64,000 bases of DNA from Phycomyces nitens (lineage: Eukaryota; Mucoromycota; Mucoromycetes; Mucorales; Phycomycetaceae), in contig JAHRBC010000001.1 in the NCBI GenBank assembly GCA_022702545.1, positions 6,820,001 to 6,884,000 on the forward strand, written 5' to 3'. Under the pieces are notes generated by a model. The model was not told the origin of the DNA, did no database searches, and worked only from the letters and a program-made list of their open reading frames with translations. This document shows positions 14,101 to 26,764 of this stretch, piece after piece. The translations under genes and the position numbers were made by a program. The stretch's first letter is position 1, and every line of letters begins with the position of its first letter.

Positions 14101-16374
14101 ATGAACTCGTCAGTACACGAAAAGGATTGGCACATGCAGAGTCCCTCCCTGGCTGAAGGCGCGCCCACACACCCCCAACCTCATCATATCCAGCACTATT
14201 CACCTGCCCTGGACCATCCCTATGCTCAGTCATTCCCTCAGGGTGGCCCAATGCATCCTCCTCTGTAAGTTACAATCAAATACATTATTTTTTTGAAGCA
14301 CTTTTTTATTGTACCTGTGCAACGTTGGGCAGAGTGAATAGCAGCAAGATCATATGAAGAACTATTTTTTTTTCTTTTTTTCTTATGAGCAACACAGAAA
14401 GACCCAGACTTCCTGTCCCAAACCTTGTCCCACTCACTCTTCTTATTTCCACTTATTGTAGCCACCAACAGCCACCCTCATCCAATTATCTCCCACTCGT
14501 CAAGCCCGAGTCGGATCCAAGGTTACCTGGGTAAGGTTCTACAATTTCTTTTTCTTTTTATTTTATTTTCAAATCTTTCTAACTTGTACCAGTATGATGG
14601 CACTCTCACAGCCAGGAACCCCTCGTCCAGCACACACCAATGGACCAGAGAGCTCTCCAGTCAAGAAGTCCCATGTTGCCTATTCAACATCGTCCTTCCA
14701 CGCCACACCATACCCCCACCCATCTATCACTCGGAAGCGAGGCAGGAATGAGTCTTTGTTCTCCGCTGAATTGGGTCCGTTTTTCAGTTCCACAAAACCG
14801 TTTGATAATCTCTATGCGTTAGACAGAAATACCCTGTAAGTAAAACCAAAAAAAAAAAAAAGACCGCGCCCTATTGCCCAACAAACGATTACACCCTGTC
14901 CAAAAGCGATTGACTCTCTTAACATTTCCCTAGACTCAATGTCCGGATTCAGTCTAAAATGGACCGTGGCTTCTTCTTGGCTGACAACGATTGGACCTGT
15001 TACCGTCGTAACTATTTCCAAGTCAGTAGCGCGTTTACCATTCATGGCGTTGCTCACTATTACGCCGACCACGAGACACAATGTCTTGTCCAAGCCGACG
15101 GCGCCTTTTACCCTGTCCGCCGATTCCTTCTGAATGTCTCGGCACGCGTTTCCAATAGTGACAAGAAGATCGAACTCGTTCAGCACACGCCAAAGCGCGA
15201 CAAGGGTCCTCAGACAACACCTCTGCCAAAACCAATCATCCCCGGTGGAAATCTCAGCATGAGTTCGGTTGGAACTAATCAGAACATCGTTACCTTTGAA
15301 CGTATCCAATTCAAAACCGCGACCGCAAACAACGGCAAAAGACGGGCCGCACAGCAGTACTATGTCTGTCTTGTCGATCTCTATGTTGAAACTGATGAAG
15401 GAAAGCGTATCAAGGTTGCGTCTTGCCAATCTGCTCCTCTGGTTGTCCGTGGAAGAAGTCCCGGTCACTATTCAGACAACCAAGAGAGATTTGACCAGAA
15501 CATGGCAATCTCTTCTGGAACTCCTCAACAGCCAGCAGCCCAGCAGGACGAACGCTTCAATGCTCCTTTCTTGCGTCCTCCAATGACCCCACCTACGATG
15601 ATGCCAGGAGAGTATGGGTCATCGTATTCCTACGCAACATATCCAGGATACTCACACTTTAACCCTATCCACGCACCCCTCCAACCAATGATGATGAACA
15701 GTGCTCCTCCCACACCCACTGGCCCACCACAGCACACCCCACCCACCTCTGCACCCTATCCTCCCCACCCACAGCAGCAGCACCATCCCCAGCACCCTTA
15801 CATGGTCCCCAGCATGTCTGATCCATCATCCTCAGAGTCCTCCTCTCCCGACCTTTACACTGGTGAATATGCCGGTCAACCCATTCACCCCTCTGAGGAT
15901 GGCAAGATTGCCCATCCACCCCATCTCCCCCATCCCAATTCTCAGCAATCTGGTCAACCTCAACCTCAACAACCTCAGCAGCAACAGCAACAGCAGCAGC
16001 AGCAACCTCAGCAACAACAACAACAGCAGCAGCAGCAACAACAGCAGGCTGGTCAACAACCTCCTCATTCTCAACAGCAGCATTCAGGCGTCCATATGCA
16101 CATGTCTATGGATCCTAATGAATGGGCCCGTACTCGTTTCCACCCTTCAGGTCCTACTCATGAGCACCCTCAGCAGCAGCAACATCCTCAACAGCAGCAG
16201 CAGCAACAGCAACAGCAGCAGCAGAATCCTTACTTTTCTCAAGGACCCCCACCTCCTCTGACTTCTGGATCTCACCAACCTGGTCTCTACTCTGCTTCTA
16301 GTGCACCTCCAACACCGTATGGTTCTCGCAAATACAGCGCTGTCCCAAATATCGTAAATCAGCAAACACCATAG
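14101..16374 (+). CDS. Ndt80/PhoG-family transcription factor with poly-glutamine C-terminus
   Basis: Four exons (14101-14264, 14462-14530, 14593-14835, 14934-16374) join in phase to give 638 residues. The N-terminal ~158 residues are Pro/His/Ser-rich and look disordered. Exon 4 carries the Ndt80/PhoG immunoglobulin-fold DNA-binding domain from about residue 160 to 335 (ADNDWTCYRRNYFQ, ADGAFYPVRRFLLNVSARV, VTFERIQFKTATANNGKRRA, QQYYVCLVDLYVE, SAPLVVRGRSPGHY). The C-terminal ~300 residues are Pro/Gln/His-rich with CAG/CAA tracts, a typical activation region. Family members control meiosis (yeast Ndt80), protease secretion and phosphate or nitrogen stress (PhoG/XprG) and cell death (Vib-1). Which of these applies here cannot be read from sequence. 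The gene is isolated by a long 5' non-coding region, suggesting complex regulation. Confidence 0.93.
15945..16222 (+). repeat. CAG/CAA tracts encoding poly-Gln in the Ndt80-family gene
   Basis: Two clusters of CAG/CAA codons (about 15945-16060 and 16167-16222) encode long Gln runs interrupted by Pro, Gly and Ala. Mixed codons suggest a stabilised repeat. They lie in the C-terminal low-complexity part of the protein. Confidence 0.9.
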
Positions 16375-17574
16375 AAAGATTAAAAAAACAAACAAAACAA
16401 AAAACTCTACCTTTTTTTTCTCTCTCTCTGTACTTCCTCCCATCTTCGCTTTACTTACTTACTTATTATTATTATTACTATTATTATTACTTACTCTTAC
16501 TTTTTTACCCTTACGATTTTATGTAACTCTTGTCATCGCTTTTCATAATTCATTTTTTTTCTCATTCAAAACTTGTAACGAAGAAACTGCAAATCTACAA
16601 GCCAAACACAAAAAAGAAACAAGAAAGAGAGGAAGGAAGAGAGGGAAGGTGGACTGTTTGATTGTCTTGTTATTATTATTATTATTTTTTGGATATATAC
16701 ATACATACATACATACATACATACAAGCATGCACAAACTATGTAATTGTTATATACTCTTCTATTTCATGGTTGCTTTCCAAACTCTCTCTTCTTTTTAT
16801 TATTATTTCTACTACTAAAAACAACAACTCTATATATCCTCTTAATAATATATTTTATCTATATAAAAATCCCTAATTTTTCCATAATCATCAGCACAAG
16901 ATTTTGAAATTTGTATATACATGTAAATCCTGTCTCTTTTATGTAATGTCATCCAATTGCACACAATGCAGGGCCCACGGCATGTGGGGCTGTCAAAGAG
17001 ACAGATGCATGATGTGTGCAAGTGTGGGGAAAAGGGGGTGGCACTTGCGCGACCAGGGCACAAGAGGACAATAGTACCGAGGAAAAAGGAAACTTTTATT
17101 TGTCCTCTCCAGAATATATATAACTCTTCTTCCTTGGCTATTCCAAAAATGGGGGTTTTTTAAGGCGGGGATGGTTTCCCACTCGTGCCTTTTGGCATTG
17201 CTGTTCACAAACGAAACAAGTAGGACGAGGTTGCACACATGCCATACTTCTTTCTCGTTACGTTAGCCTTGTGTTTTTCTTTTTTGTTTGGTATCCATTC
17301 AAAATACACGTATTTATTTCACAATACCAAAGAGAAAGAGAAAGAGAGGCAGAAAATATTGTATGGATCAGACAAAGAAGAAAATTTTCTTTATATAAAA
17401 AAAAATTCAATGCTGGAATTTATTTTTTACTTGTACAATATCCCTACAGTTCCAAATACAGTAATCCTGGAAATCAACCGATAGTCGTGACTTTGGTTTC
17501 CAGTGGTGTCTTTGAGTGTATCCATAAAATAAAATACAATAATAAAAGACATTACATTATAAACCGTGTCTGCA
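16375..17574. other. Intergenic region, no gene seen
   Basis: This holds the pyrimidine-rich 3' flank of the Ndt80-family gene, TTA/TAC low-complexity DNA around 16455-16500, an ATAC tetranucleotide repeat, and the AT-rich 5' flank of the next gene. No reading frame has protein-like composition. Confidence 0.6.
16696..16726. repeat. (ATAC)n microsatellite
   Basis: About seven tandem ATAC units are visible directly. Confidence 0.95.
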
Positions 17575-20135
17575 ATGGACTGGAGCCGTTTCAAGCGAGC
17601 ACTTGAGCCACTCCAAGCCAATGAGGGCGACTGTTGGGAAAAGTACAGTCAGGCAGATCTTATGCATTGGATGGATGAACAGTCCTTTATTCTCGAGTTC
17701 TTAACAGGACTTGCAGAGGTAGATTAGCTAGACAGACAGACAGACCTCAATGCATAGTCATTGACATGATTTCATAGAAATTGAGTGAATTCAAATCAAC
17801 CAGACAATCGACAGGTGCCTATCCTCAATTAGGACCCATCCTGACTGCGGCATCGGTAAATGATTATTAAAGAGATTTCGCAATCTGTATAATGTTGTTA
17901 ATAATCCTTGATTCTCAGAACCATCCTTTTCTATGTCTCGATCGCAGGATTGCACAGGCAACAATTCAATGTCTCGAGAGATACAGTCAGTTTGAAACAT
18001 CAGATCCACAGAGCAGGTAGGCCGTAACCTATCTATTCACAAGAACTGGTAATAACAAAGATGGTCAATTACAAGTTCAGCCATATGGTGTGTTGACCGT
18101 ATCAGACGCCTGGTCCGAGCACCACCAGCCGTGTCTCGTATGGACCATAGCTACACAATGGCTGTTGACAGCACGTTTGTACCAGCAGAAGATTGGGGGA
18201 CTCAATGCCAGATCCACAAACTCATGTCGAATCTGGATAAGCGTTTTCTGGAAGGTTCACTGACTGTAGGCAACCCAAAAACACACACATTGTTTTACAG
18301 AATTCTAACTGCATTTAGCCACAAATCGTGAGCCAACTTATGGATCTATCTTTAGCTCTATTGGAACATGGTGCTGCTTCGGTTTTGATCGAAAGACTGA
18401 TAAACTGTGGCACTGTGTTGATGGAAATGGAACAAAAAAAAGTGTATTTTGGACGTACTGGATCATCTGAACCTAATATACAAGTTCCCGATAAAGAAGA
18501 CGACGACTATGCTCTGCATTTTTGTACTGTGCCCTCTATATTCTCGGGCCACTTTGTGTCTCGTTTGTTAGGTTACCCTCACGATAGACTATGGAAACTG
18601 TATCGAAGCTGGGCACCGGAACTAATAGCAAGGTAAACCCACATCTTTTCTTTTTCTTTCTTCTTCTTTCTCTCTTTTACCAGTCTTTAGTATAAATGCA
18701 TCTCTAATTGTTCAATGTACAAATATTATTTCTCGCTAATAAAAAAAAGAGGAAATGAACAGGATCTGGAAGCATCAAAGGCCCATTATGGAATATGAAC
18801 TTTTGGAATTCTTTCAAGCATTGGCCACCAACAAATCATATACTCCAAAATCCCAAGTACACAAACAATTGGAGAGCACAATCGTAGTCCAGCTATTACA
18901 AAAGAACTTTTATCTAGTGTCGATAGCCCATAAGCAAGTGACCATGTGGGTCACTCACTTTTCCGATTGGAGAATAGTACGAATATGGCAGCATGTTATC
19001 AATTTCCTTTCCACACTTGAAACACAGAGCAGACAAGCAGATTACGAGGTAATAGATTGAAGCCATTAAAGCCATTGACATTTTCATCATATTTCCTACA
19101 GCTATTCATCTTTTTTCCACCCGATTTGAGAGCTATTGCCCGGACCTTGGGCCAAAGTGATGTGGAAGATCTCTGTATCGAACAGACCGTGGGACGATGT
19201 ACCATGGTCCTTGATAGACTTACGATATATACCTATACTGGAGCATTTGAAAATATAGAAACACGTAGAAATGAGGCCTGGGTTTTTGCCCTCTTGTTTC
19301 CAGACTTTTTACAAGAATGTACGGCCTGCTTGATAGCATGGTGTTCAAGTAAAGACGTTTGGGACTCAAAGGTAAGCCTTTTTTTTAATAAAAATAAAAT
19401 AATAATAATTCTTTTTGACGCTTTTGTACAGATGGATATCATTTCAAATTACTTGGGATGGCTAATGTGTCCTTCTGATGACGATCGAGTAGATGACACT
19501 ATAGAATCCTTGAAACACTGGACAATATCACTAAAAAGTATGATATACTGACTACCATGGTAGATGATTACTTGCTAATCAAATCATGTATATCACTAGA
19601 TTTCAATACAGCACAACCAAAAGATGCTCTAGACATTGTCTTGGTTCATTGGAACGAGATATTCAATGGAAATTCTCTAGTGGCTATGAGTATTGCCTTT
19701 TCCATCTTGATAGCAGCCAAAGATGTGTGGGATAACAAAGATTGGAGTTTAATGGTAAGGGGTTTGAATCTGTAGAACCATGTACCAAGGTTCTCTCTAA
19801 CGATTGCGTTTGACAAATAGGCTAATAAACTTTTTGAATCACCAAATGATGAACCCATCATGTCTGAATCAGAGGAAACAAAGTAAGTTTTATTTTCTTG
19901 ACAATACCAATTTCTCCACAATTATGTTTGTGAATAAAAATATCTGGCTACTAGTATTAAAAACATAAACAGGCCGCTTAGAAAATATGACAGAGCAGCA
20001 GCACACTTTTTGTTGGATTACATTCATGGTTTTAAACAAAAAATTCAATCAAATGAATACGATGAGGAAGGACAATTGTACAGTCGATTAAATAAGCTTA
20101 TTGGTCATATTGAAAATGCTTTGGACAAAGACTGA
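17575..20135 (+). CDS. Unrecognised 621-residue protein, eleven exons
   Basis: Exons 17575-17718, 17778-17855, 17919-18016, 18076-18265, 18319-18632, 18763-19048, 19102-19371, 19432-19537, 19600-19754, 19821-19882 and 19973-20135 join in phase with good GT-AG signals and several CTAAT/CTAAC-like branch points, giving 621 residues and a TGA stop. The consistency of phase over ten introns is strong evidence for a real gene. The protein looks mostly alpha-helical, Leu/Trp/Ile-rich (LLEHGAASVLIERLIN, VTMWVTHFSDWRIVRIWQHV, IFFPPDLRAIARTLG), with acidic linkers, no signal peptide and no clear membrane span, as in a HEAT-like helical scaffold. I do not recognise the family and assign no function. 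The exon 5 boundary (acceptor 18318 rather than 18300) and the exon 6 acceptor (18762) are choices made on frame and branch point. Confidence 0.8.
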
Positions 20136-21979
20136 AAAGGGTAGATTCCAAGGTGCGTGCAAACCAAAAGCAAATGCATGTCTCAAAAGAAAAATACATC
20201 CTTTTATATATATATATATTTAATACCAATATCAATACTTGAAGATTAGCCAATAAAATAATAAACTATTGTAGGTCGTACTCTTGTTGATTAGTATCCA
20301 ATATTTCACCTATTAAAAATAAATTGTCTGTATAAAGTTGAAATGGTTGAGACATGAAAAGAAATTCAATATATCCATATTAAATCTTGGCTTAAAAATG
20401 CAGCTAAAGATAGACGTTGTTTAAGGACAGATACACTTATGTCCATTGTAGACTACATTTTTCGTGCTTTATAAAACAAAACATATTTACATTGACTTGC
20501 TGATTATGATATATCATGGTCTACATGCCAACTTCAAACTCGAGCATTACATATCTTTCAGAACATTGGTAAATCTGCTTTAATTACTGTGGGCGTAGCC
20601 CATATGGACTGATCCAGTAGATTTATAGATTATATTATGTAATCATAAGTACGTGTTTAGTTCTTGTGTGGTTTTCAGGCCACCGATTATTCTAAATCTG
20701 GTTCTTGTAACCTATGAGCAAGATGATTTGAATAACATTTACGTTTATCTCGACGACTTATCAAGATGAAGAGTTTTTTTAAAACTAATAATCCAAGATA
20801 AGATAATCATTCATCTACATCCTTAAAAGTCAATAATTTAAATGTGTATATATTCTATTATTCATTTCATTACAATGGGTTCTCTTGCGAATATATATGT
20901 ATATGTATATTTAGACGTACCTAAATGAAATAAACTATTAAAAGTCAAAAAGATTTATAGTTGACAGAACAGAACGGAAAATTTTATTAAATTACTCTTG
21001 TAAAGAAGTTTTATATTAATTGGACTCATTAAAAACACTTTTGGTAGCTTTGTATTTGTATAAATTACCTATCAATCTCTTGAAAATGGAATCTGTCACA
21101 TTTACACAAAACATCTTTGGAGATTGATGATCATGCATTTAGTTACGATAATACCATGCTTATTCTTCTTCTTCTTTTTTTATAGCTTGCCACTTTTAAT
21201 ACTCACTCCTTTCTCTAATCAAGAGTATAAATTTATAATTACTTTGACCAGGAAAAGATTGGCACAAAAGCAAAAAAAAATGTACCTTGTATGACAGTTC
21301 ATTCAAATGCACACCCAAAAAAATAATAATAATATTAAAATTAAAATTGTCGAAAACATGGAAAGATGACATTAATTACACTTTTAGATCATCCGAGTCC
21401 AAGCTCATTAATCAACACAATAGTAAACTCTGTTTTCCAACCTTCAAGACTGCTTTATACCAAAACTTGGCTTTGAATGACCCAAAAAGGTACAATTGTT
21501 GTTTACATTGCTCTGGTAAATTTGAAATTCCATCAATTACAACGGATATATTGCAAACTTTGAATTAACTGGCACATTTGTTACCATGATTATTCTCCTT
21601 CATTATACCAAAACGTCTGCCTTGTGATTCTATAGATCAATGACCTGATCCATTGCAAGACATTCATCTAAATGGCAATTAGGGATAATAGTGTATGAAA
21701 TAAAAATGAGCTAGATTAGTAATTATGCAGCCAACTTATTGGATACTTTATCAGAATGAAAATATTCATCAATATTATGAATCTCAAATATCCTTGTTCC
21801 ACAACAGACAATAGGTTTTTTTTATATATATTGGCAAATAGTACAAATGAGTATATATATATATATATATATTGTGACCAGCTCTTACTGTACAATGACA
21901 GGGGTATACTTTATATGCTTTATTCTAGTTGGTTCTTGACAGCCAGTGTTTCCAAAGCATTTAATTGTGCATCTAGAAA
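20136..21979. other. AT-rich intergenic region, no gene seen
   Basis: The sequence is AT-rich with short random frames. A (TA)n run occurs near 21855-21872. Nothing supports a gene. Confidence 0.55.
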
Positions 21980-22781
21980 ATGACTGTGTTGGTATCTTGG
22001 AATAGCATGACAGATTATAATTGTTATCTAAAAACTGCAATGTGGACGCAGGTAGGTGACTTGTTTAGATAGCTAGAGGGATTGATACACAATGACCCAT
22101 GTCAGGATGTTGCAAACTCATCTATCAAATACACCTCTAATCCATGCTTACGCAATTGATATATCATATAAACCCCCTTGATTTGTTCATAGTACTTTAG
22201 TGAGGAGCCAGCCAGTCACCCATGACTAGACCTGCATCTTTTCTAGACTTTTTTTTTATACAGATTCTTGGCAAGCCATCTGCTGCCTTGGGTTTAGTTG
22301 AATTGCGCCAAAGCAAAGATTGTGGAACAAAAGAGAGTGGCTGGTGAGTGATGTAGTGCTAGCTCAGAATTCAAAGATAGATAACTCTGGCTTACAAAAT
22401 ATTTTTAAAGGCTCAAGGAATCTGTCTTTTTCTTTCTTTTTTTCCAGGAGCTTAGGAGATTAATTGCTCTGCAATGAAAACGTTGTTTTTTTTCTGTTAT
22501 TCTTTCTAGATCTCAGAGGATCTAACGGTACTTTATTTTGGGTCCTTTACATTTTAGATAGAGACGTGTTGTACACCCTTTTGTTTCCTACAGTAGTTTC
22601 CTCCTGCATACAGAAGAGGAGGTTTGTTCTTATCAGGATAGATCAATACACAGTGGCCTCGAATATCTTGTGCTTTTCGGGGACAATTGTGAAATGTAAT
22701 TCTGAATCACAATGGCCATCTATTGAATATACCGACCCTATAGTAACATCAAAGTTTCACAGTAGACCTAGGTATGTCTGA
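21980..22781 (+). CDS. Possible small spliced gene, model unresolved
   Basis: An ATG at 21980 opens a 24-codon segment ending at a good donor (GTAGGT, 22052). A second segment, 22264-22343, has a TATACAG acceptor and a GTGAGT donor. A third can start at 22411 and stays in frame for about 22 codons to a stop near 22477. Further on, a frame through about 22550-22766 has protein-like composition (RRFVLIRIDQYTVASN, CFSGTIVKCNSESQWP) and ends at a GTATGT donor or at the stop at 22781. I could not join these segments into one consistent model and do not recognise the product. Treat this as a candidate locus needing transcript data, not a finished gene. Confidence 0.3.
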
Positions 22782-23834
22782 CTATATTATTTCCAAATAA
22801 TAATAAAAAAAATAAAAATAAAACTCAAATCTTGGCTTTACAAATGGTGGCGTATTGATGAAATCAATGGCTGGTCTATAATTAGCGCTTTATTTGTTTC
22901 GAGATGAGTAATTCAACAAATAAGATAAAGGCTGCTGGAACTCCTTTTACATAAATGAAAATAATAATAATAATAAGAATACAAATAACTGGATTATTCA
23001 CCCTGGTATTTCAATAAACAATCTCTCATCATACCCTTTGGCCGAGCTTTGTTTTGATTTGATATGCGAACAATTTGATATATATGGCACATGTCGGCAT
23101 TTACACATGTATGTGCGCCTCCACAATATTAAAACACAACAATACTCAGAAATAGGGATATATAAATATTTAAAAGGCGCCTTAATTACCAGGTGGCAGT
23201 TTGACAAGAATGATCTTTTTTGGACTATTTACCCAATTACTCATCTTTGGATATCGCGTTTTCTGATTATTTTCATCTCAAGGCCGATAAAACACTTTCT
23301 GTGGGATTTTTTTTCCTATTTGTTTTAGCTTTGTAAAAATAGGCTTGTTTCTTATTTTTGGGAGTTTTTTTTCTTTTTTCTCTTTCTGCATCTCTGTTGA
23401 CTGCGCACCAATAATAGGTCAAACAAAAAGGGGATGGTAAGGAAATCAAGGCTTTCTTGTTTGGAGTTGGATTTTCATGTTGATCCAAGCCTTTTGAATG
23501 TGATTGTCATGACGTGAGAATAGATCAAGAAAGAAAGAAAAAAGCGTTCTTTTATTTTATTTTTGGATGTACTAGCAAGAAACCTGACCTTGAACATCAC
23601 CAGTATATATAGAATTACTATTAAGATTCTTTATACATTTATTGGCTAGGGTGCGGGTGCATAACATAGGGCCTGTGCTTATATGCATCACACAGCATTA
23701 TTAGATGTATGATTTATTTTCTAAAACAAACCATAATCTATATATTCATATATACATCCATCATTTGATAGCCTTTACACATTTTTGTGAAAAAGCCAGT
23801 CTGACGACTAAACAGGACATTCTTATTTATTGTT
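22782..23834. other. Intergenic region, no gene seen
   Basis: AT-rich with an AATAAT repeat near 22960 and scattered poly-T. It includes the 3' flank of the hydrolase gene on the minus strand. No supported gene. Confidence 0.55.
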
Positions 23835-25622
23835 TTAATAAGACCATTTGAGGCTCTTGCTGTCACCCTTTCCGAGGATACGTGTCTTGCGATCCAATAC
23901 CTCGGCGACCTTTTGTTTGACGCCTTGCTTGTTTCTGCGATCCTTTAAAAAGTATTCAATCACCTCCTCTCTATTAAGAGCATAGTTGCCGACATCTGGT
24001 GCCTCTCCCGTGACAACGCGTTTGATGTCTGACTCGGAAGGCAACATGAACTTGCGGTGGGGGTACTGCTTAAAGTCCTTGGTTGTCAAGAGACCCAAGT
24101 GAGCACTCGAGGAGGCATTAAAGTAGTCATTGCGGATCTTGGCCAGATCGACTTGTTCAAGGCTTCCGGGATTCCACTTTGGAGGTGTACGTGTCACAAG
24201 AGTTGAATTCACACCCTCTTTAAAGTCATTGCCTTCAAAGAACTTTTGAACCAGATGGAATTCCATCTTGAATGATTGGGCAATAGACAGACTAGCTCCA
24301 TTGCGTAGTTGCTGGAGTGTAACCTTTAGTGATGTAGGTGACATTTTGTTGAGTAGCTTGAGGGTGGCAGCACCCCAGGCCGAGTCTTCCTTTTCGAGAG
24401 AGCCAATGATTTCCTCGACAGTATCGTACTTGAAGCATCTACAAATGTATTAGATCATTTTCAATATCTTGATATACTTGCCTATCAATTGCAGAACGGA
24501 TATCACCTGCCATTGAAAAGTTGGGTTCTTGATCCAATTCAGCCGAGAATTCTTCAATTGCAGTGTTCACAATGTCGTGTGTAGGGTTGTCGATTTCTGA
24601 CAGGCGTTTCTCGAGGGCCTCGAGACGAGAAGAAGGTACATAATGAGTAGCAATGCCAGCATACCTACCAAGCATCAGTACAATCCCACAACACATCACA
24701 ACACATCACAACTCACAATACATCGACAGCCTTGAGTCGGTAGCCTGTCATGCCAAGATAGACACCAAGTTCGCCATCGAGACGAGGCAAGAAGAAGCTG
24801 CCTCCAACATCTGGCAAGAATCCAATGGCAGTTTCTGGCATGGCAAACATTGTGTTTTCGGTGGCAACACGGAATGGAGCATGTACAGACAGACCGACAC
24901 CACCACCCACTTTGGAAATAATGAATAATGTGCTTAAAGACTCTGTTGGACTTACTGGTTATGCCGTCCATCAGTGACACGAATGGTTTCTCGAGAGTGG
25001 CGATGAAGTGATCCAATTGATATTCAATCTCAAAGAATTTGGCTGCAGAGCTGTCGTTTGCGTCAACCAGATCAACAACGGCTAAGAATGACATGTGAGA
25101 ATCGTGTGTTATTGATGTGTCTATTTACACTTGACGTCGCCGCCAGCACAGAAGCCTTTTCCTCCAGAGCTCTTGAGCAAGATGATTTTTGCTAAATCAG
25201 ACTTTTCCCACGCCTGGAAAAAAGATTAAAATCGAAAATATAAGTGATTGAACATGTATATATATATGTGTGTGTGTATTTATGTATAATTGCCTGGACT
25301 TTTGGAAGCATTGCCTGGACCATGGGCAGGTTAAGCGCGTTGAGTTTCTTGGGTCTGTTGAGGATGATGTTTCGGACAGCTAGGTTGTTTTGGCAGAGGA
25401 TATCCTATAAGGATGGTTATTAAAAGTGATCTATTGAACCTATTGAATCTATTGAATCTACCTGGGTTTCTGGGACCGGGGTGCTGGTGATCTGGAAAAG
25501 GGTTAATGGCAAAAAAGTGATTTGGAATGGAAGTTTACCCATCGTGTTGTCTGGGACAGTCTAGAGTTTGCACTCATGAGGGTTGACTGAATAGGGTTGA
25601 CAAGACGTGTAACTGAGCGCAT
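23835..25622 (-). CDS. 3-hydroxyisobutyryl-CoA hydrolase, mitochondrial (crotonase superfamily)
   Basis: Eight exons read on the minus strand: 25622-25539, 25491-25462, 25404-25294, 25213-25129, 25081-24956, 24909-24717, 24664-24482, 24438-23835. They give 471 residues. The enzyme hydrolyses 3-hydroxyisobutyryl-CoA in valine catabolism. Evidence: an Arg/Ser-rich, acid-free N-terminus typical of a mitochondrial presequence ([16 protein letters not shown]); the crotonase oxyanion segment [13 protein letters not shown]; the [16 protein letters not shown] loop; [20 protein letters not shown] with the catalytic-type Glu and Asp; and the HIBCH-typical [18 protein letters not shown]. Two introns appear to use GC donors: 25214-25293 (GCAATT) and 24439-24481 (GCAAGT). 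Only these splices keep the conserved frame. No C-terminal peroxisomal signal is present. Confidence 0.95.
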
Positions 25623-25965
25623 ATCGAGGGTATAAATAAGTAAATAGCGAGGCAATTGGTCTGGTTATCTATCTATATCTATATCTATCCAAAGAGAGAA
25701 AGAGAAAGAGAGAAAGAAGCAAGAAATAGACAGAAAGACAAGGATTGTGATGTCATAAAGTTTAAATATATAAATACATACATACATATATATATATATA
25801 TTATATATATATAAAAATGTATATATATATATATAAGTGTATATTTATATAAGATGTGCGTTTTTTTTATGTGAGATTTGAATAAGGATAATCTATACAA
25901 AGGAAGGAGAAATGTACATTCATGGTTTTATATATAGGGATATTAAGAATAAAGGGTGTGTGTGC
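25623..25965. other. Short intergenic region with (AT)n repeat
   Basis: This lies between the hydrolase start and the stop of the next minus-strand gene, so it should hold the hydrolase promoter. It contains a GA-rich tract (25690-25735) and interrupted (AT)n runs at about 25785-25838. Confidence 0.7.
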
Positions 25966-26764
25966 TTAGATGCTCTGCTGTTTGGCAAATGCCTTTCGCA
26001 TGTTTCTTTCATTATCGTCCATCTCGTACAACTTGACGGTGCTACCGAGGGCTTCCTTGCCTTGCTGGATGAGCGATTGGACGGCCTCTTCTAGTCTGGC
26101 CATCGTTTCATCGGTCTCTTGCTCAGTCATCAGCCGCTGTGTGCCGCTAAGCGTGTTTGCTGGCATGGATTTCGTTCTTCGCTTGTTGCGCTTTGATTTC
26201 TGGCTGTCCAGCGGAGACACTGGCTGGTCCTAAAACCAATAAGAAAAAGAAAGAGAAAAGCAAAGCAAAAATGTCAACTTTTTGTTAATCATGTATTGAT
26301 GAATGCTTTACTTTTTTGTAGTATGGAAGAGTGTCAATTTTTGGGCGGCTGTGTTCAGACACTTTCTCGGCCCACTCCTGCGTCCGTATCCTCTTGATAT
26401 CTTCGTCTTCTGGTGGCAGCTGGATCTCAAGAGTAGTCTTCTTCTTTTGGGGAGGTGGCGTAATTTGAACAGCGGGGGGTGCATCGAGGGTTCCGGTGCA
26501 ATAGTTGTAGGCAGTGATTGCCATGGCAGAGGTGAATATCACGGCATCCAAGACGCGGTATAAGACTAGTTTTGTGGTCGATGTGTTTTTGGGAGTATAC
26601 ACTTCATCTTCTGGACCAGGCGGCTGGAGGCGACGATAGAGAAGATACATTCGGTCAGGGATGGCAATAGAGTTCCGTCGACTGTGATAAGCACGAAATT
26701 GACCATGGCCACCAGGCTCTGATCTGCTGTCAAGATCCAGAGGGCGTTTGTCGACGACAGACAT
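25966..26764 (-). CDS. Uncharacterised 238-residue protein with one predicted membrane span
   Basis: Two exons (26764-26312 and 26229-25966) with a clean GTAAAG...TTTTAG intron give 238 residues. I do not recognise the family. The N-terminus is charged with an Arg-rich patch (YHSRRNSIAIPDRMYLLYRR). A single hydrophobic stretch lies at about residues 66-88 (LVLYRVLDAVIFTSAMAITA). A Pro/Lys-rich linker and an acidic, helical C-terminus (ARLEEAVQSLIQQGKEAL) follow. The start is taken at the Met beginning MSVVDKRPLD because the in-frame codons upstream are AT-rich and low in complexity. The gene is divergent from the methyltransferase gene, with 449 bp between start codons, so a shared promoter is possible. 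An organellar or ER single-pass membrane protein is plausible but not shown. Confidence 0.75.

Noticed and set aside
15701..16261. Second reading frame overlapping the Ndt80-family gene
   Set aside because: The peptide is Ser/Asn/Leu low complexity caused by reading CAG/CAA tracts out of frame.
18266..18300. 35-bp intron in the unrecognised eleven-exon gene
   Set aside because: Too short, and the acceptor at 18318 gives a 53-bp intron with a TCTAAC branch point and the right phase.
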